Shown: positions 26,727-35,689, counted from the first letter of the stretch. The stretch is DNA of 64,000 bases from Epilithonimonas caeni DSM 17710 (GCF_000426465.1 NZ_AUFK01000018.1:1-64000), one strand, 5' to 3'. Numbers and translations: made by a program. Notes: a model not told the origin generated them from the letters alone.

Positions 26727-27785
26727 ATGAAAAATATCAACAATAAAAGCTTTTTCAATTTCATCAAATCAAAAGGTTTGATATTGATTTCCAGCAGCTT
26801 TCTGTTGACTTCCTGTGTGATCTATACAGGAGGCTATTCAGAAACCGATGGTGTATATTATGACCCGAACAAAGATTCTCTTCCTGCGGGATCATATTCC
26901 GGCAATTATGGTAACCAAGTTGATGATTATTATAACTACCAAGATACTTACCCAAGTCTTTATGACAACAATCAACAAAACATTCAGGAGCAAAAAAACA
27001 GATATAGCCTAAGCAGCGATTCTGATTGGGGAACTTTCACAGGGTCAGAAACCAACTATACCAGTTTTAATAATTGGGGCTGGGGCGGAGGTTTCGGCTG
27101 GGGTGGCTGGGGCTATCCTAACTATGGCTGGGGTTGGAATGGCGGCTTCAATTCTTTTGGCTGGGGCATGGGCTTCGGTTGGGGATGGGGAAGCTCATTC
27201 TATTCACCTTGGGGATGGGGAGGTTTTTATGATCCATTCTGGGGATATGGCTATGGTGGCTGGGGAGGCTATTATGGCGGCTTCTACGGTTATCCATATT
27301 ATGGAAATGGATACTATAGACCAGTATACCACAGATCCGGTGCTAATGGCAGCAGATTAAGCGGAATGTTACCTCAGGGCAGTGGCAGAAATAACGGACT
27401 TAGAGGAATCAACAGTACCGCGGGATTCAGAACTCCACAAAGTATTGCAGGAGTCAATAACGGAAATATTAGAAATAATAATATCAGAATCCCTAATAAT
27501 TCTGGAGGTGGAAGAAACCCAAACATTATTAATGGCGGTGTAAGACAGTATCCAAACAATGGGGGAATTAGAAATTCTTACCCTAATAACGGAGGAATTA
27601 GAAGTCAATCCAATTATCCAAACAACGGGAGTATAAGACAGCAAAATAATGGAGGTTTCAGAAATGATTCCTATAATGCCCCTACAAGATCAGGAGGCAA
27701 CTCAGGAGGCTTCAATTCCGGTGGTGGAATGAGATCAGGCGGTTCCGGGGGAGGCGGAATGAGATCAGGTGGTGGAAGAAGATAG
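26727..27785 (+). CDS. Gly/Trp/Tyr-rich lipoprotein
   Basis: 352 residues from the ATG at 26727, the first start that puts a lipoprotein signal at the N-terminus (GLILISSSFLLTSC, lipobox LLTSC). After a polar Tyr/Asp/Asn segment come ~90 residues dominated by Gly, Trp and Tyr (WGWGGGFGWGGWGYPNYGWG, FGWGMGFGWGWGS, YGGWGGYYGGFYGYPYYGNG). A Gly/Asn/Arg/Ser-rich tail follows with imperfect YPNNGGIRN repeats, ending GGGMRSGGSGGGGMRSGGGR. It belongs to the low-complexity outer-membrane lipoproteins found near proS in relatives. Role unknown; an extended or matrix-like structure at the cell surface is plausible. The next gene starts 31 bases later, so the two are likely co-expressed. Confidence 0.82.
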   Translation: MKNINNKSFFNFIKSKGLILISSSFLLTSCVIYTGGYSETDGVYYDPNKDSLPAGSYSGNYGNQVDDYYNYQDTYPSLYDNNQQNIQEQKNRYSLSSDSDWGTFTGSETNYTSFNNWGWGGGFGWGGWGYPNYGWGWNGGFNSFGWGMGFGWGWGSSFYSPWGWGGFYDPFWGYGYGGWGGYYGGFYGYPYYGNGYYRPVYHRSGANGSRLSGMLPQGSGRNNGLRGINSTAGFRTPQSIAGVNNGNIRNNNIRIPNNSGGGRNPNIINGGVRQYPNNGGIRNSYPNNGGIRSQSNYPNNGSIRQQNNGGFRNDSYNAPTRSGGNSGGFNSGGGMRSGGSGGGGMRSGGGRR

Positions 27786-27816
27786 GATTAATTTTAAAAT
27801 AATATTTAATATTAAA

Positions 27817-29247
27817 ATGATAAGAAAGACTTTGTTACTGTTAAGCATCCCTGTTTCCGTTGTTTATTTCAAGGCTCAGGATGTATCGGTAATCACAAAT
27901 ACCGCTGATGTTTATTCGGGAAATCCAATCAATGGAACTGCCAAATATAATTCGATGGCAGGATCTATGGGAGCCTTGGGAGGCGATATTTCCTCTGCGA
28001 GTGTAAACCCTGCCGGCATTGGAGTTTTTATTGCCAGTGATGTTAATCTGACACTTGGGATCAATAGCAATAAAAACAAGACAACTTTTGGTGGCAATTC
28101 ATCAAACTATACGATCAACAAAACAGACCTTAACAACAGTGGCGGCGTATTAACAATAAATCTTGGTAATACAAATTCTAAATGGAAATTTGTCAACATT
28201 GGAATCAATTATTCCACACAATCTATAGATAATTATGTAGAATCTCAAGGGAATCAGAATATTCAAATTGCAAGTACTCCAACCGAAACCATCAATTCTT
28301 CCAATTATACATTAGCAGGACATTGGTATGATAGATATGGCGATATTTCCAAAACCAGTTTTACTGTTGGTGCCAATTATGACAACAGATTATATTTTGG
28401 TGCAGGTCTTAATTTCCACAATTCATACATCAATCAATATGATTCTGCCAACTTTGGAAATGGAAATGGTTTGATAAGATTTGATAAGCAATTTACAGAT
28501 TTCGAAGAAAAAGCCGATGGTTTTTCAGCCAACATTGGAGTTATTGCAAAAGTAAGTAATCAGTTCAGAGTAGGTGCTGCGATAGAAACCCCTACCTGGT
28601 GGACTATGGATAGGTATTACAACGAATATTATCTTAATGATAGCTATTATGACAGATTTTATGAAGATAGAAAGCTGTCCACACCTATGAAGGCAAGCAT
28701 CAGTGCTGCTTTTGTTCCGAGTAAGAATTTTGCATTGAATGTGGATTTTATCCAGGGAATCACAAAGCCTAAATATAAAGAATACGGAGCCGCAGAAGCT
28801 GAGCTCAATGATTTCTTCAAAGAGACCTATAAAAATTCTTCAGAAGTCAGAATAGGTGCGGAATACAGAATTATGGATTTCCGTCTGAGAGGTGGATATG
28901 CGTATCAAGGAAATAGTTTTGATAATATGTCAACGCTTAGTTATAATGATAACGGTTCTGCTTCCAATCAATCCTATTCCAATCTTTTTGTTGGAAAAAG
29001 AAATATCATCGGAACAGGTATTGGTTATGATTTCAAAGCTTTCTACATCGATGCTTCTTATCAGAACATAACCTCAACATATTCTAGTCCATTCCTGTTT
29101 GGTAAACTAATAACTACATCTGAAGGAACATATACTTCCGGTTATTATTCTACAAATGGAACAGAATTGTTAAGTGATGCAGAAGCTGTTTCAAAAGTAA
29201 AAAATACCAGAAGTAATTTCTTTGTTACACTAGGCTGGAAATTCTAA
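27817..29247 (+). CDS. OmpP1/FadL-family outer-membrane transporter
   Basis: 476 residues from the ATG at 27817 (signal peptide MIRKTLLLLSIPVSVVYFKAQ); an earlier in-frame start would bury it. The mature part opens with NGTAKYNSMAGSMGALGGDI and SSASVNPAGIGVF, the conserved plug/hatch segment of FadL-like proteins. It continues as alternating beta strands ending SNFFVTLGWKF, a C-terminal outer-membrane insertion signal (aromatic last residue). FadL-type barrels let hydrophobic molecules cross the outer membrane; the substrate here is unknown. It follows the Gly/Trp-rich lipoprotein gene on one likely transcript and ends at a bidirectional terminator. Confidence 0.87.
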   Translation: MIRKTLLLLSIPVSVVYFKAQDVSVITNTADVYSGNPINGTAKYNSMAGSMGALGGDISSASVNPAGIGVFIASDVNLTLGINSNKNKTTFGGNSSNYTINKTDLNNSGGVLTINLGNTNSKWKFVNIGINYSTQSIDNYVESQGNQNIQIASTPTETINSSNYTLAGHWYDRYGDISKTSFTVGANYDNRLYFGAGLNFHNSYINQYDSANFGNGNGLIRFDKQFTDFEEKADGFSANIGVIAKVSNQFRVGAAIETPTWWTMDRYYNEYYLNDSYYDRFYEDRKLSTPMKASISAAFVPSKNFALNVDFIQGITKPKYKEYGAAEAELNDFFKETYKNSSEVRIGAEYRIMDFRLRGGYAYQGNSFDNMSTLSYNDNGSASNQSYSNLFVGKRNIIGTGIGYDFKAFYIDASYQNITSTYSSPFLFGKLITTSEGTYTSGYYSTNGTELLSDAEAVSKVKNTRSNFFVTLGWKF

Positions 29248-29260
29248 TATCTCAAAAACT

Positions 29261-29297
29261 AAAAAATCCTACAAATTAACTTTTGTAGGATTTTTTT
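29261..29297. terminator. Bidirectional terminator, FadL-like gene / rsgA
   Basis: AAATCCTACAAA / TTTGTAGGATTT, with a long A run before and T run after, between convergent genes. Confidence 0.85.
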
Positions 29298-30222
29298 ATT
29301 TCTGGTTAATCTCTTCCGCCTCTTCCATGAGTTTGAGATAGGTAATGTACCTGGTTTCTTCTATCTCTCCGGTTTCCAGACTTTCTACAACTGCACATTT
29401 TGGCTCGTTGATATGCATACAATTATGATATTTGCAATCTCTGCCTTTTTGGAAGATCTCTGGAAAATAGTGCTGGATCTCTTCTTTTTCAACGTCTATC
29501 ATAGCAAATTCCCGAACACCTGGCGTATCGATAACCGATCCACCAAAATCCCAAAAATGCATCTGAGCAAATGTTGTTGTATGCTTCCCTTTGAGTACAG
29601 ATTCTGATATCTCACCTGTTCTGATATGGAGGTCCGGTTGCAGAGCATTAACCAATGTTGATTTCCCACAGCCGGAATGTCCGAAGAAAACAGACGTTTT
29701 ATCTTTTATTTTATCGATTAAAAAATTAAGATTAAGTTTTGTATAAGAAGAAATATTCAACGTATCATAACCGATATTCTGATACATTGCTTCTATGTTC
29801 TTTACAATATCCTTCTCCTCATCGTTCAAAGTATCCATTTTATTGAATAAGATCAAGGGCAAAATATTATATGCCTCACAACAAGCAAGAAATCTATCCA
29901 AGAATCCCAATGAGGTTTCAGGAAATTTCAAAGTGTAGATAAAACAGGCAACATCCACATTAGAAGCAATAATATGAGCTTCTTTGGAAAGGTTTACTGA
30001 TTTTCTGATGAGATAATTTCTTCTCGGAAAAATTTTGGTGATCCAAGCAACATCATCTTGCTCCAACGAAAATTCGACTTCATCTCCAACTGCAAGAGGA
30101 TTTGTAAGCCTTGTTTTTATTAATTTGAATTTCCCACGGATCCTGGCCTCATAGATCTGTTTTGTCTCAGATTCCAAAACCTGATACCAGCTTCCTGTGG
30201 ATTTGATGATAATTCCTTTCAA
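29296..30222 (-). CDS. rsgA: Ribosome small-subunit GTPase RsgA
   Basis: 308 residues; the start is a TTG (30222), the only initiator after an in-frame stop 18 bases upstream. RsgA is a late 30S assembly factor that hydrolyses GTP. The order is the family's circular permutation: OB fold (residues ~1-65), then G4 (LFNKMD), G1 (GHSGCGKSTLVNAL), G2/switch (GKHTTTFAQMHF) and G3 (DTPGVREFAMID). The zinc domain has the conserved cysteines and histidine (CKYHNCMHINEPKC). All catalytic parts are intact. Its last bases overlap the terminator shared with the upstream convergent gene. Confidence 0.96.
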   Translation of the reverse strand: MKGIIIKSTGSWYQVLESETKQIYEARIRGKFKLIKTRLTNPLAVGDEVEFSLEQDDVAWITKIFPRRNYLIRKSVNLSKEAHIIASNVDVACFIYTLKFPETSLGFLDRFLACCEAYNILPLILFNKMDTLNDEEKDIVKNIEAMYQNIGYDTLNISSYTKLNLNFLIDKIKDKTSVFFGHSGCGKSTLVNALQPDLHIRTGEISESVLKGKHTTTFAQMHFWDFGGSVIDTPGVREFAMIDVEKEEIQHYFPEIFQKGRDCKYHNCMHINEPKCAVVESLETGEIEETRYITYLKLMEEAEEINQK

Positions 30223-30274
30223 ACAGTAGAATTTTAGTTATTTGGCAAATTTAGAAATTTAAAATTAGCATCTA

Positions 30275-30302
30275 CAAAAAAAGAAGCCAATAATAGCTTC
30301 TT
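30275..30302 (-). terminator. Terminator of the DAHP synthase/chorismate mutase gene
   Basis: AAGAAGC / GCTTCTT with an 8-base loop; TTTTTTTG follows on the minus strand, 23 bases after the stop. Confidence 0.72.
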
Positions 30303-30324
30303 TCTTTTTGCTCAACCAGAGAGA

Positions 30325-31404
30325 CTACTTGTCAATCATAATATGATTCTGAACCTCGATACTTTCTTCGTGTATTGCTTTGAAAACTTTTTCTATGAAT
30401 TCTTGCGACATTCCTGTTTCAAAAGCTTTCTGAGTAGCATATTCTGTAATTATCTTCCAACGTTCCGGCTGGAAAATAGCAATATTATTCTCTTTTTTAA
30501 GTTTTCCAATTTTTTCAGAAACTTTCATTCTTTGAGATAAAAGTTCAATCAACTGGAAATCCATATCACTGATCAGTGTTCTGTGTTTCCCCATCTCGTC
30601 CTCGTATCCGGAAATATCAGAGTTACGAACTTGGAGATCATTGATCATTTCAGCCAGAACTTCAGGCGTGATCTGCTGAGAGGCATCGCTCCAGGCATTA
30701 TCCGGATCGCAGTGGCTTTCTATGATCGCACCTTGGTAGCCAACATTGAAAGCTTCCTGAGCCACGCCCGCCAAACCAGTTCTGTTACCGCAAATATGCG
30801 AAGGATCGATGAACAAAGGGATATTAGGGAATTGATTTTTGAAATCCAGGGCGATCTGCCAGTTCGGGATATTTCTATATTTGGTTTTTTGATATGTTGA
30901 GAAACCTCTGTGAATTGCACCGATATTTTCCACACCTTGACCTAATAATCTTTCCAAAGCACCGATCCAGAGTGCCAGATCTGGATTCACTGGATTTTTG
31001 ACCAAAACCGGTTTATTGGTACCTCTTAAAGCCTGGGCAATTTCCTGAACTGTAAATGGGTTGACCGTAGAACGTGCTCCAATCCAAAGGATATCAACAT
31101 CTGCTTCCAGGGCAGCAAAAACATGGTGAGCATTCGCAACTTCAGTTGCTGTTTTGAATCCGAATTCTTCTTTTACTTTTTTCAACCAATTAAGGCCTAT
31201 CACACCTACTCCTTCGAAGCCATTCGGTTTTGTTCTAGGTTTCCAGATCCCTGCGCGGAAAGCAGAGATCTCTGCATTACTTTCTTTCAGCCTCTTTGCC
31301 GTCTCCAGCATTTGAGATTCACTTTCTGCGCTACAAGGTCCTGCGATAATCATTGGATTTGCAAAGTCTTGGATCCAGTCGTTCTTCAATTCATTAAGGT
31401 TCAT
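30325..31404 (-). CDS. Bifunctional DAHP synthase / chorismate mutase
   Basis: 359 residues. The N-terminal ~255 residues are a class Ibeta DAHP synthase (KDO8PS-like barrel): MIIAGPCSAESESQM, FRAGIWKPRTKPNGF, ILWIGARSTVNPF, HRGFSTYQKTKYRN, FIDPSHICGNR and GAIIESHCDPDNAWSDASQQ with metal-binding His, Glu and Asp residues. The C-terminal ~90 residues are an AroQ-type chorismate mutase (HRTLISDMDFQLIELLSQRM, SEKIGKLKKENNIAIFQPER). The barrel condenses PEP and erythrose-4-phosphate, the first shikimate step. The mutase makes prephenate for Phe/Tyr and can mediate feedback control of the barrel. Single gene with its own terminator. Confidence 0.94.
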   Translation of the reverse strand: MNLNELKNDWIQDFANPMIIAGPCSAESESQMLETAKRLKESNAEISAFRAGIWKPRTKPNGFEGVGVIGLNWLKKVKEEFGFKTATEVANAHHVFAALEADVDILWIGARSTVNPFTVQEIAQALRGTNKPVLVKNPVNPDLALWIGALERLLGQGVENIGAIHRGFSTYQKTKYRNIPNWQIALDFKNQFPNIPLFIDPSHICGNRTGLAGVAQEAFNVGYQGAIIESHCDPDNAWSDASQQITPEVLAEMINDLQVRNSDISGYEDEMGKHRTLISDMDFQLIELLSQRMKVSEKIGKLKKENNIAIFQPERWKIITEYATQKAFETGMSQEFIEKVFKAIHEESIEVQNHIMIDK

Positions 31405-31948
31405 ATTTCTAATTTTATATATTTTAAATTAATTCAATAGTATATCTGTTATAAATCTTGATTTATAATTCTTTTCCAAAAAATAACGTTTAAAGCTTTT
31501 AAATGAGTCACGGAAAAGTGAATATTTCCGTAGTTTTTTGAGAAAGAAATTTAGTTAGCTAAACCAATAAAATCGGTAATAGTTTCTAAAATTTCTGTGA
31601 TAAGTTCCAAAAAAGCTAAACAATCCGTCCCAATAAAAGACAGATGCTGTAGTGGTGAAATATGGAAATTTGTTCGATTCCATTTTTATAAATCCTTTAC
31701 TAAAAGGATACTTAGCTTATTTTGATTAATATTAATTCTCCTTTTATCGGAGAAATCTTGGACAAATATATAAATTAATGTGAAACCACAAGTCATTAAA
31801 TTTATAAATCTTTCATAATAAGATCAATTTCATAAAACACATAAAAACAAAAAGCAGGGAAACCCCTGCTCTAATAAATTTAATTTCAACATTTGTATCC
31901 TGCTTAGAATCGGACTTGTGTTTTAGTTTATAAGAAAATAATTTAATG
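31405..31948. other. 544-bp AT-rich intergenic region
   Basis: No convincing gene. It holds the terminator for the surface-protein gene (31843-31870) near its right end and the presumed promoter of the DAHP synthase gene near its left. On the minus strand, bases ~31551-31680 read without a stop as a peptide ending LELITEILETITDFIGLAN, which looks protein-like but has no start codon. An overlapping frame with an ATG encodes 42 residues of aromatic-rich, unconvincing sequence. It could be a gene remnant. Confidence 0.5.
31843..31870 (-). terminator. Terminator of the locus A surface gene
   Basis: AGCAGGG-AAAC-CCCTGCT hairpin followed on the minus strand by TTTTTGTTTTTATG, 78 bases after the stop. 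Confidence 0.72.
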
Positions 31949-32662
31949 TTAATTGGAGATTTTATAAATATAGACATTCACCTTCGCTTGTCCTAGCAAG
32001 TTAATATCTGCTGGTAGCAAACCAGAAGTATTAACCGCAAACGTCAATGTATCTCCGGCATTTAATTGTACTATAGAACTTAACTTAGTAGACGTAATTG
32101 GTAATGAAGCAATATTAATTGTGAGTAAAACCAGCCTGACACCATCAAAGATTTTTTCATCCCATACAGCATTATTTTTCAATATGCCCAATCTCTTGCC
32201 TCCTAACACCTCTAAATTAACTCCTGATGCAAATTGAAATTCATAGTAGACAGAATAGGTTCCTGCCTGTTGTGCTGTATAAACGCCCGTATTAAACAGT
32301 GCTGGGTTTCCTAACTTAGTATCTGCAGATCCCGTAAGGTTAATTCTAGCCCAAGAATTACCAAGTCCCAAATCGATCAGTGACCAAGAGCCGCTTTTTG
32401 AAGCATAATATGCATTAGCATTACCGGTTACCAAAATGTCAGAATTAATTTCTTTAATTTCAAAGTCTCCAGTTGTCGTCGTCTTATCTCTTACCAAAAA
32501 AGTATGGTTGCTACTTACTGAAGGTATATTGGTCACATCCCGAATTTTCAGATTTCCATTGATGTCCAATGTAGCTTTGGGATCAGTTGTATTAATCCCT
32601 ACTTGTGCAAATATGATATTCGATAATAATGAAATCACGAATATGCGAATTCTATTTTCCAT
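31949..32662 (-). CDS. Secreted QVGIN-type protein with C1q-like C-terminal part (locus A)
   Basis: 237 residues. Signal peptide MENRIRIFVISLLSNIIFA, then QVGINTTDPKATLDINGNLK. The C-terminal ~140 residues look like a beta-sandwich of C1q/TNF type: NTGVYTAQQAGTYSVYYEFQ (the typical F/Y-x(3)-G-x-Y strand) and IVQLNAGDTLTFAVN (the late V-x-L-x-x-G-D strand), ending VNVYIYKISN. Such domains trimerise and often bind carbohydrate or protein. This is a weak fold-level guess from pattern. It lies 164 bases downstream of the small lipoprotein on the same strand, in the same order as its counterpart at 59726, so it is presumably an output of the divergent regulator. Confidence 0.78.
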   Translation of the reverse strand: MENRIRIFVISLLSNIIFAQVGINTTDPKATLDINGNLKIRDVTNIPSVSSNHTFLVRDKTTTTGDFEIKEINSDILVTGNANAYYASKSGSWSLIDLGLGNSWARINLTGSADTKLGNPALFNTGVYTAQQAGTYSVYYEFQFASGVNLEVLGGKRLGILKNNAVWDEKIFDGVRLVLLTINIASLPITSTKLSSIVQLNAGDTLTFAVNTSGLLPADINLLGQAKVNVYIYKISN

Positions 32663-32826
32663 GTCATATGAGTTAAAAAGTTATTTTAAAGGCAAAAAAT
32701 AAAGTCTCTATAGTTTTGTCAAATCACAGAACTTAAATATTTCCAGCACTCATGGATTCTTTATGATAATTGGATATTTTTATCTGTTGATCAATAAAAA
32801 ACCAACAGCTATGATTACAGCTCGTT

Positions 32827-33048
32827 TTACCATTGGTGTCCATTCTTGGGAGGTGGATCAGCAGGCAATGGTTGGTTTGCGAGATTTAAACTATCTGGAG
32901 CTAGTATGCTATCATTAGTTTTTTGAAAAACAGAACTATTTTCTGACATATTGCTGTTCTCTACTGGAAGGTCAACATCGCTTTCTCTACAAGAGCACAT
33001 TGTGACCATAACTATTAAAATTGAAATTGTTGAGATAATCTTATTCAT
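32827..33048 (-). CDS. Small lipoprotein with C-terminal DPPxxxGxxW motif (locus A)
   Basis: 73 residues. Lipoprotein signal MNKIISTISILIVMVTMCSC with Cys20 as the predicted lipidation site, directly followed by Arg (CRESD). The middle is low-complexity Ser/Asn-rich. The end, NQPLPADPPPKNGHQW, shares DPPxxxGxxW at the very C-terminus with the small lipoprotein of locus B (60738). The two also share SCR at the lipobox and a KTxDS segment, with almost nothing else conserved. Conservation at the extreme C-terminus suggests that the tail is the working part, for example a ligand for the periplasmic TPR domain of the divergent regulator (inference). No named family recognised. Confidence 0.72.
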   Translation of the reverse strand: MNKIISTISILIVMVTMCSCRESDVDLPVENSNMSENSSVFQKTNDSILAPDSLNLANQPLPADPPPKNGHQW

Positions 33049-33139
33049 AATTTTAGATTTAAAGGTTATCCCGGCCGGTTTATATTAGAATTCTGACACC
33101 GAATTTAGGCGACAAAATGCAAGCATAAAAACCATCGTG

Positions 33140-33161
33140 GTGCTTATTTAGGAATAAGCAC
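33140..33161. promoter_or_regulatory. Palindrome between lipoprotein and regulator (locus A)
   Basis: GTGCTTATT-TAGG-AATAAGCAC, a perfect 9-bp inverted repeat with a 4-base spacer, followed by GTATTTA. It lies 92 bases before the lipoprotein start and 170 bases before the regulator start. A matching element occurs at the same place in locus B (61102-61123), with one base pair changed in a compensatory way. Confidence 0.65.
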
Positions 33162-33330
33162 GTATTTATCAATATGACTAACAATACTTAACCAATTGAT
33201 TTATATGTAAATAAATACAGCAATTATTTTAATTTATTCAAAGAAATGAAAAACTGCCCTTCCCTTTATTTTAGCATAATTTTAGCTAGTTTTAATACAA
33301 AAAATTAATCCCCATAAAACACTCGACAAG

Positions 33331-35115
33331 ATGAAAAAAGTTTGTTTTTTAATAACATACTTCTTTTTCGGGATATACTATTCTCAAAAAGAAGAGATCA
33401 GTAATTACTACAAGATCAAAAAGAATTACGAAAATTATCCGGAAAATGATATTCGGGCTTTCAAATACCTCAATAATTACATACGTCTTGCAAAGCAAGA
33501 AAACAACAATAAACATCTGACACAAGCCTATGAAGATGCTGTATTTTATTCTTCTTCGGAAAAGCAGAAATTAATGTATGCCGACAGCACGATCATGGCA
33601 AGTCTATTGACCAAGAACAATGATCTGATCAGTGATGCTTATCTTGGGAAAGGAATCATCTATTATTTCAATTATAAAAAATACAAACCCGCACTGGAGG
33701 AATATTTAAAGGCCTATCAATACTCCAAAGACTCGAAGGATGGTTATCTTAAAAATGAGATCCTCTACCATCTTGGAGTTGTGAAAAGTCATCTGGGATA
33801 TTACGATTCTGCATTGGTACACTTTCAAAAAGCGAATAGTTTTTTCTTCAAAAAATTGCAAGAAAAGGCTCACCCCAATATAATATTTAACAACAAAAAA
33901 GGATACTACAACACCTTGCACAGGATAATAGTATGTCAAAGAAATCTGAAAAAATATGATTCTGTTGATTCCCTAATAACAAGAGGTTTGTTGCGAACCA
34001 AGAATGACGAAGATCTTTCCCAGGAATATGGATATTTCTTAAAAGAAAAAGGGATTGAGGAATTTCGGAAGAAGGATTATCAGAATGCATTGGTTTCATT
34101 AAAAAGGTCCTTACCTCCAATTGTGAAGATCAATGATTTTGCATGGGCAACAGTAGATTATTTTTATATTGGCAAGTCATATTTAGCTATCAATAACCCT
34201 CAGAAAGCATTACTCTATTTTCAAAAAGTAGATTCTGTTTTCAACAAACATAATTTTATTCTTCCGGAATTAAGAGAGAACTACGAATTACTTATTCATC
34301 ATTATAAAAATGAAAAAAATAACGCAAATGAATTATATTACACCAAACAACTCCTGAATGCAGACCAGCTTATTTCAAAAGATTTCGCATATCTTTCTTC
34401 AACTATTCACAAAGAGTATGACACAAAAACATTACTTGACGAAAAGGAAAAATTAGAAAAAGTGACTTCCTGGGGAATAAACATCATTGCAGGGCTGATC
34501 ATATTAGCCATTAGTCTTGCAATATGTATTATAATAAGGCTCAAAAACGAGCAGAAAATCAAACTGAACTATCAGATCCTGGAGGAAAAGATCATCAATT
34601 ATTCATATTTACCACCTACACAAGTTATCACAAAAATAAAAGACGAGGACAAATCCGCATTAAATGAAACAATGGTAAACAACATCCTTAAAAAATTGCA
34701 AAGTTTTGAGGAAAAGCACGGTTTTATTGAGTACGGCCTGACCATCAACAAATTAGCACATAAGTTAAATACCAATTCAACCTATCTTTCGCAAATCATC
34801 AATGAGTATAAAGGCGTGAATTTCAACAGATACCTCGGAGAACTTCGCATCAATTATATTACCAATAAGTTATATAATGACAAGGTCTATCTCAATTACA
34901 AAATAGAAACTTTAGCCGAGAAATGCGGTATCGCTTCCAGAACCAATTTTTCCAATCTTTTTATGGAGATCAATGGAATAAGACCCACAGACTTTATCAA
35001 AAAAAGACAACAGGATATGAAAATAAATTGCAGGAATTTTCCAAAATTTAATAAGATTCAGCTTATGTCAAATCAAACCTCATCAAGTCGTCTAAATCTT
35101 TCAAAAGAGGATTGA
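33331..35115 (+). CDS. Membrane-anchored TPR / AraC-type regulator (locus A, copy 2)
   Basis: 594 residues. Signal peptide MKKVCFLITYFFFGIYYSQ, periplasmic TPR-rich helical array ~25-365 (YLGKGIIYYFNYKKYKPALE, YHLGVVKSHLGYYDSALVHF, YFYIGKSYLAINNPQKALLY), one transmembrane helix ~381-403 (WGINIIAGLIILAISLAICI), a coiled linker, then an AraC-type HTH pair ~467-560 (TINKLAHKLNTNSTYLSQII, IETLAEKCGIASRTNFSNLF, and the closing NGIRPTDFIKKR). It is closely similar to the protein at 61265 and more distantly to that at 8927. It is divergent from the small lipoprotein. The last ~35 residues are non-conserved, and the 3' end overlaps the dnaX 3' end on the other strand by 53 bases. Confidence 0.87.
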   Translation: MKKVCFLITYFFFGIYYSQKEEISNYYKIKKNYENYPENDIRAFKYLNNYIRLAKQENNNKHLTQAYEDAVFYSSSEKQKLMYADSTIMASLLTKNNDLISDAYLGKGIIYYFNYKKYKPALEEYLKAYQYSKDSKDGYLKNEILYHLGVVKSHLGYYDSALVHFQKANSFFFKKLQEKAHPNIIFNNKKGYYNTLHRIIVCQRNLKKYDSVDSLITRGLLRTKNDEDLSQEYGYFLKEKGIEEFRKKDYQNALVSLKRSLPPIVKINDFAWATVDYFYIGKSYLAINNPQKALLYFQKVDSVFNKHNFILPELRENYELLIHHYKNEKNNANELYYTKQLLNADQLISKDFAYLSSTIHKEYDTKTLLDEKEKLEKVTSWGINIIAGLIILAISLAICIIIRLKNEQKIKLNYQILEEKIINYSYLPPTQVITKIKDEDKSALNETMVNNILKKLQSFEEKHGFIEYGLTINKLAHKLNTNSTYLSQIINEYKGVNFNRYLGELRINYITNKLYNDKVYLNYKIETLAEKCGIASRTNFSNLFMEINGIRPTDFIKKRQQDMKINCRNFPKFNKIQLMSNQTSSSRLNLSKED

Positions 35116-35689
35116 TCTCTACAAATTTTTCGAATATTTTCCGTTTGGTCATCACTTCTTTTTTAATTGACAGATCCGTTTGATATTCGATTTCAATCTT
35201 GAAGTTGTTGACCTTATGTTTGAAATGATTGAAAAATTCGGGGCTTAACTTATCAAACTCTCCTTTGGCCGTTTCGGAAGAATATTTGACTGTAATCTGA
35301 TATTCATCTGATTTTTCTAACTTAAAAGTATTGATTGCATTATACGCCAAGGTATTGGTTTTAGCAATATTCTTTAGAAAAATCCCCCATTCTCTATCAA
35401 TGTCCGTTTGTGAAAAATGATTGGAAGGAAGATTCTCATCTTTAACTTCCGAAAATTTGTCCTTTTCTATCTCTTCTTTCTTTTCTAAAGCTGCTTTTAT
35501 ACTGAATTTGGAACCAGAATTAGTCTTTGCAATCGGCTCAGAGGCTTTTTGAATAACTTTTTTTGGTTCTTCAAAAATAGATTTTACAGGTTCTGGTTTT
35601 GGTTCAGCCAAAACTTTTGTTTCGGTAGAAACAGGCCTATTATCGGAAATTAAATTAGCTTCAAGAAGCGGGGCTAATATTAAGAACTT
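35063..35689 (-). CDS. dnaX: DnaX tau-specific C-terminal region (-1 frame extension)
   Basis: This frame has no ATG of its own and joins the dnaX reading frame exactly at the run of ten A residues (35697-35688, minus strand) by a -1 shift: the gamma form reads KKKSS-stop, the shifted frame reads KKKKFLILAPLLEANLIS and continues for ~208 codons. It contains a Pro/Glu/Lys linker (LAEPKPEPVKSIFEEPKK), a charged region and a C-terminal alpha/beta domain (DIDREWGIFLKNIAKTNTLA, NNFKIEIEYQTDLSIKKEV, LDDLMRFDLT) typical of flavobacterial tau tails. In tau this region contacts polymerase III alpha and the helicase. It should be read as part of dnaX rather than as a separate gene. Confidence 0.75.
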   Translation of the reverse strand, partial: KFLILAPLLEANLISDNRPVSTETKVLAEPKPEPVKSIFEEPKKVIQKASEPIAKTNSGSKFSIKAALEKKEEIEKDKFSEVKDENLPSNHFSQTDIDREWGIFLKNIAKTNTLAYNAINTFKLEKSDEYQITVKYSSETAKGEFDKLSPEFFNHFKHKVNNFKIEIEYQTDLSIKKEVMTKRKIFEKFVEINPLLKDLDDLMRFDLT

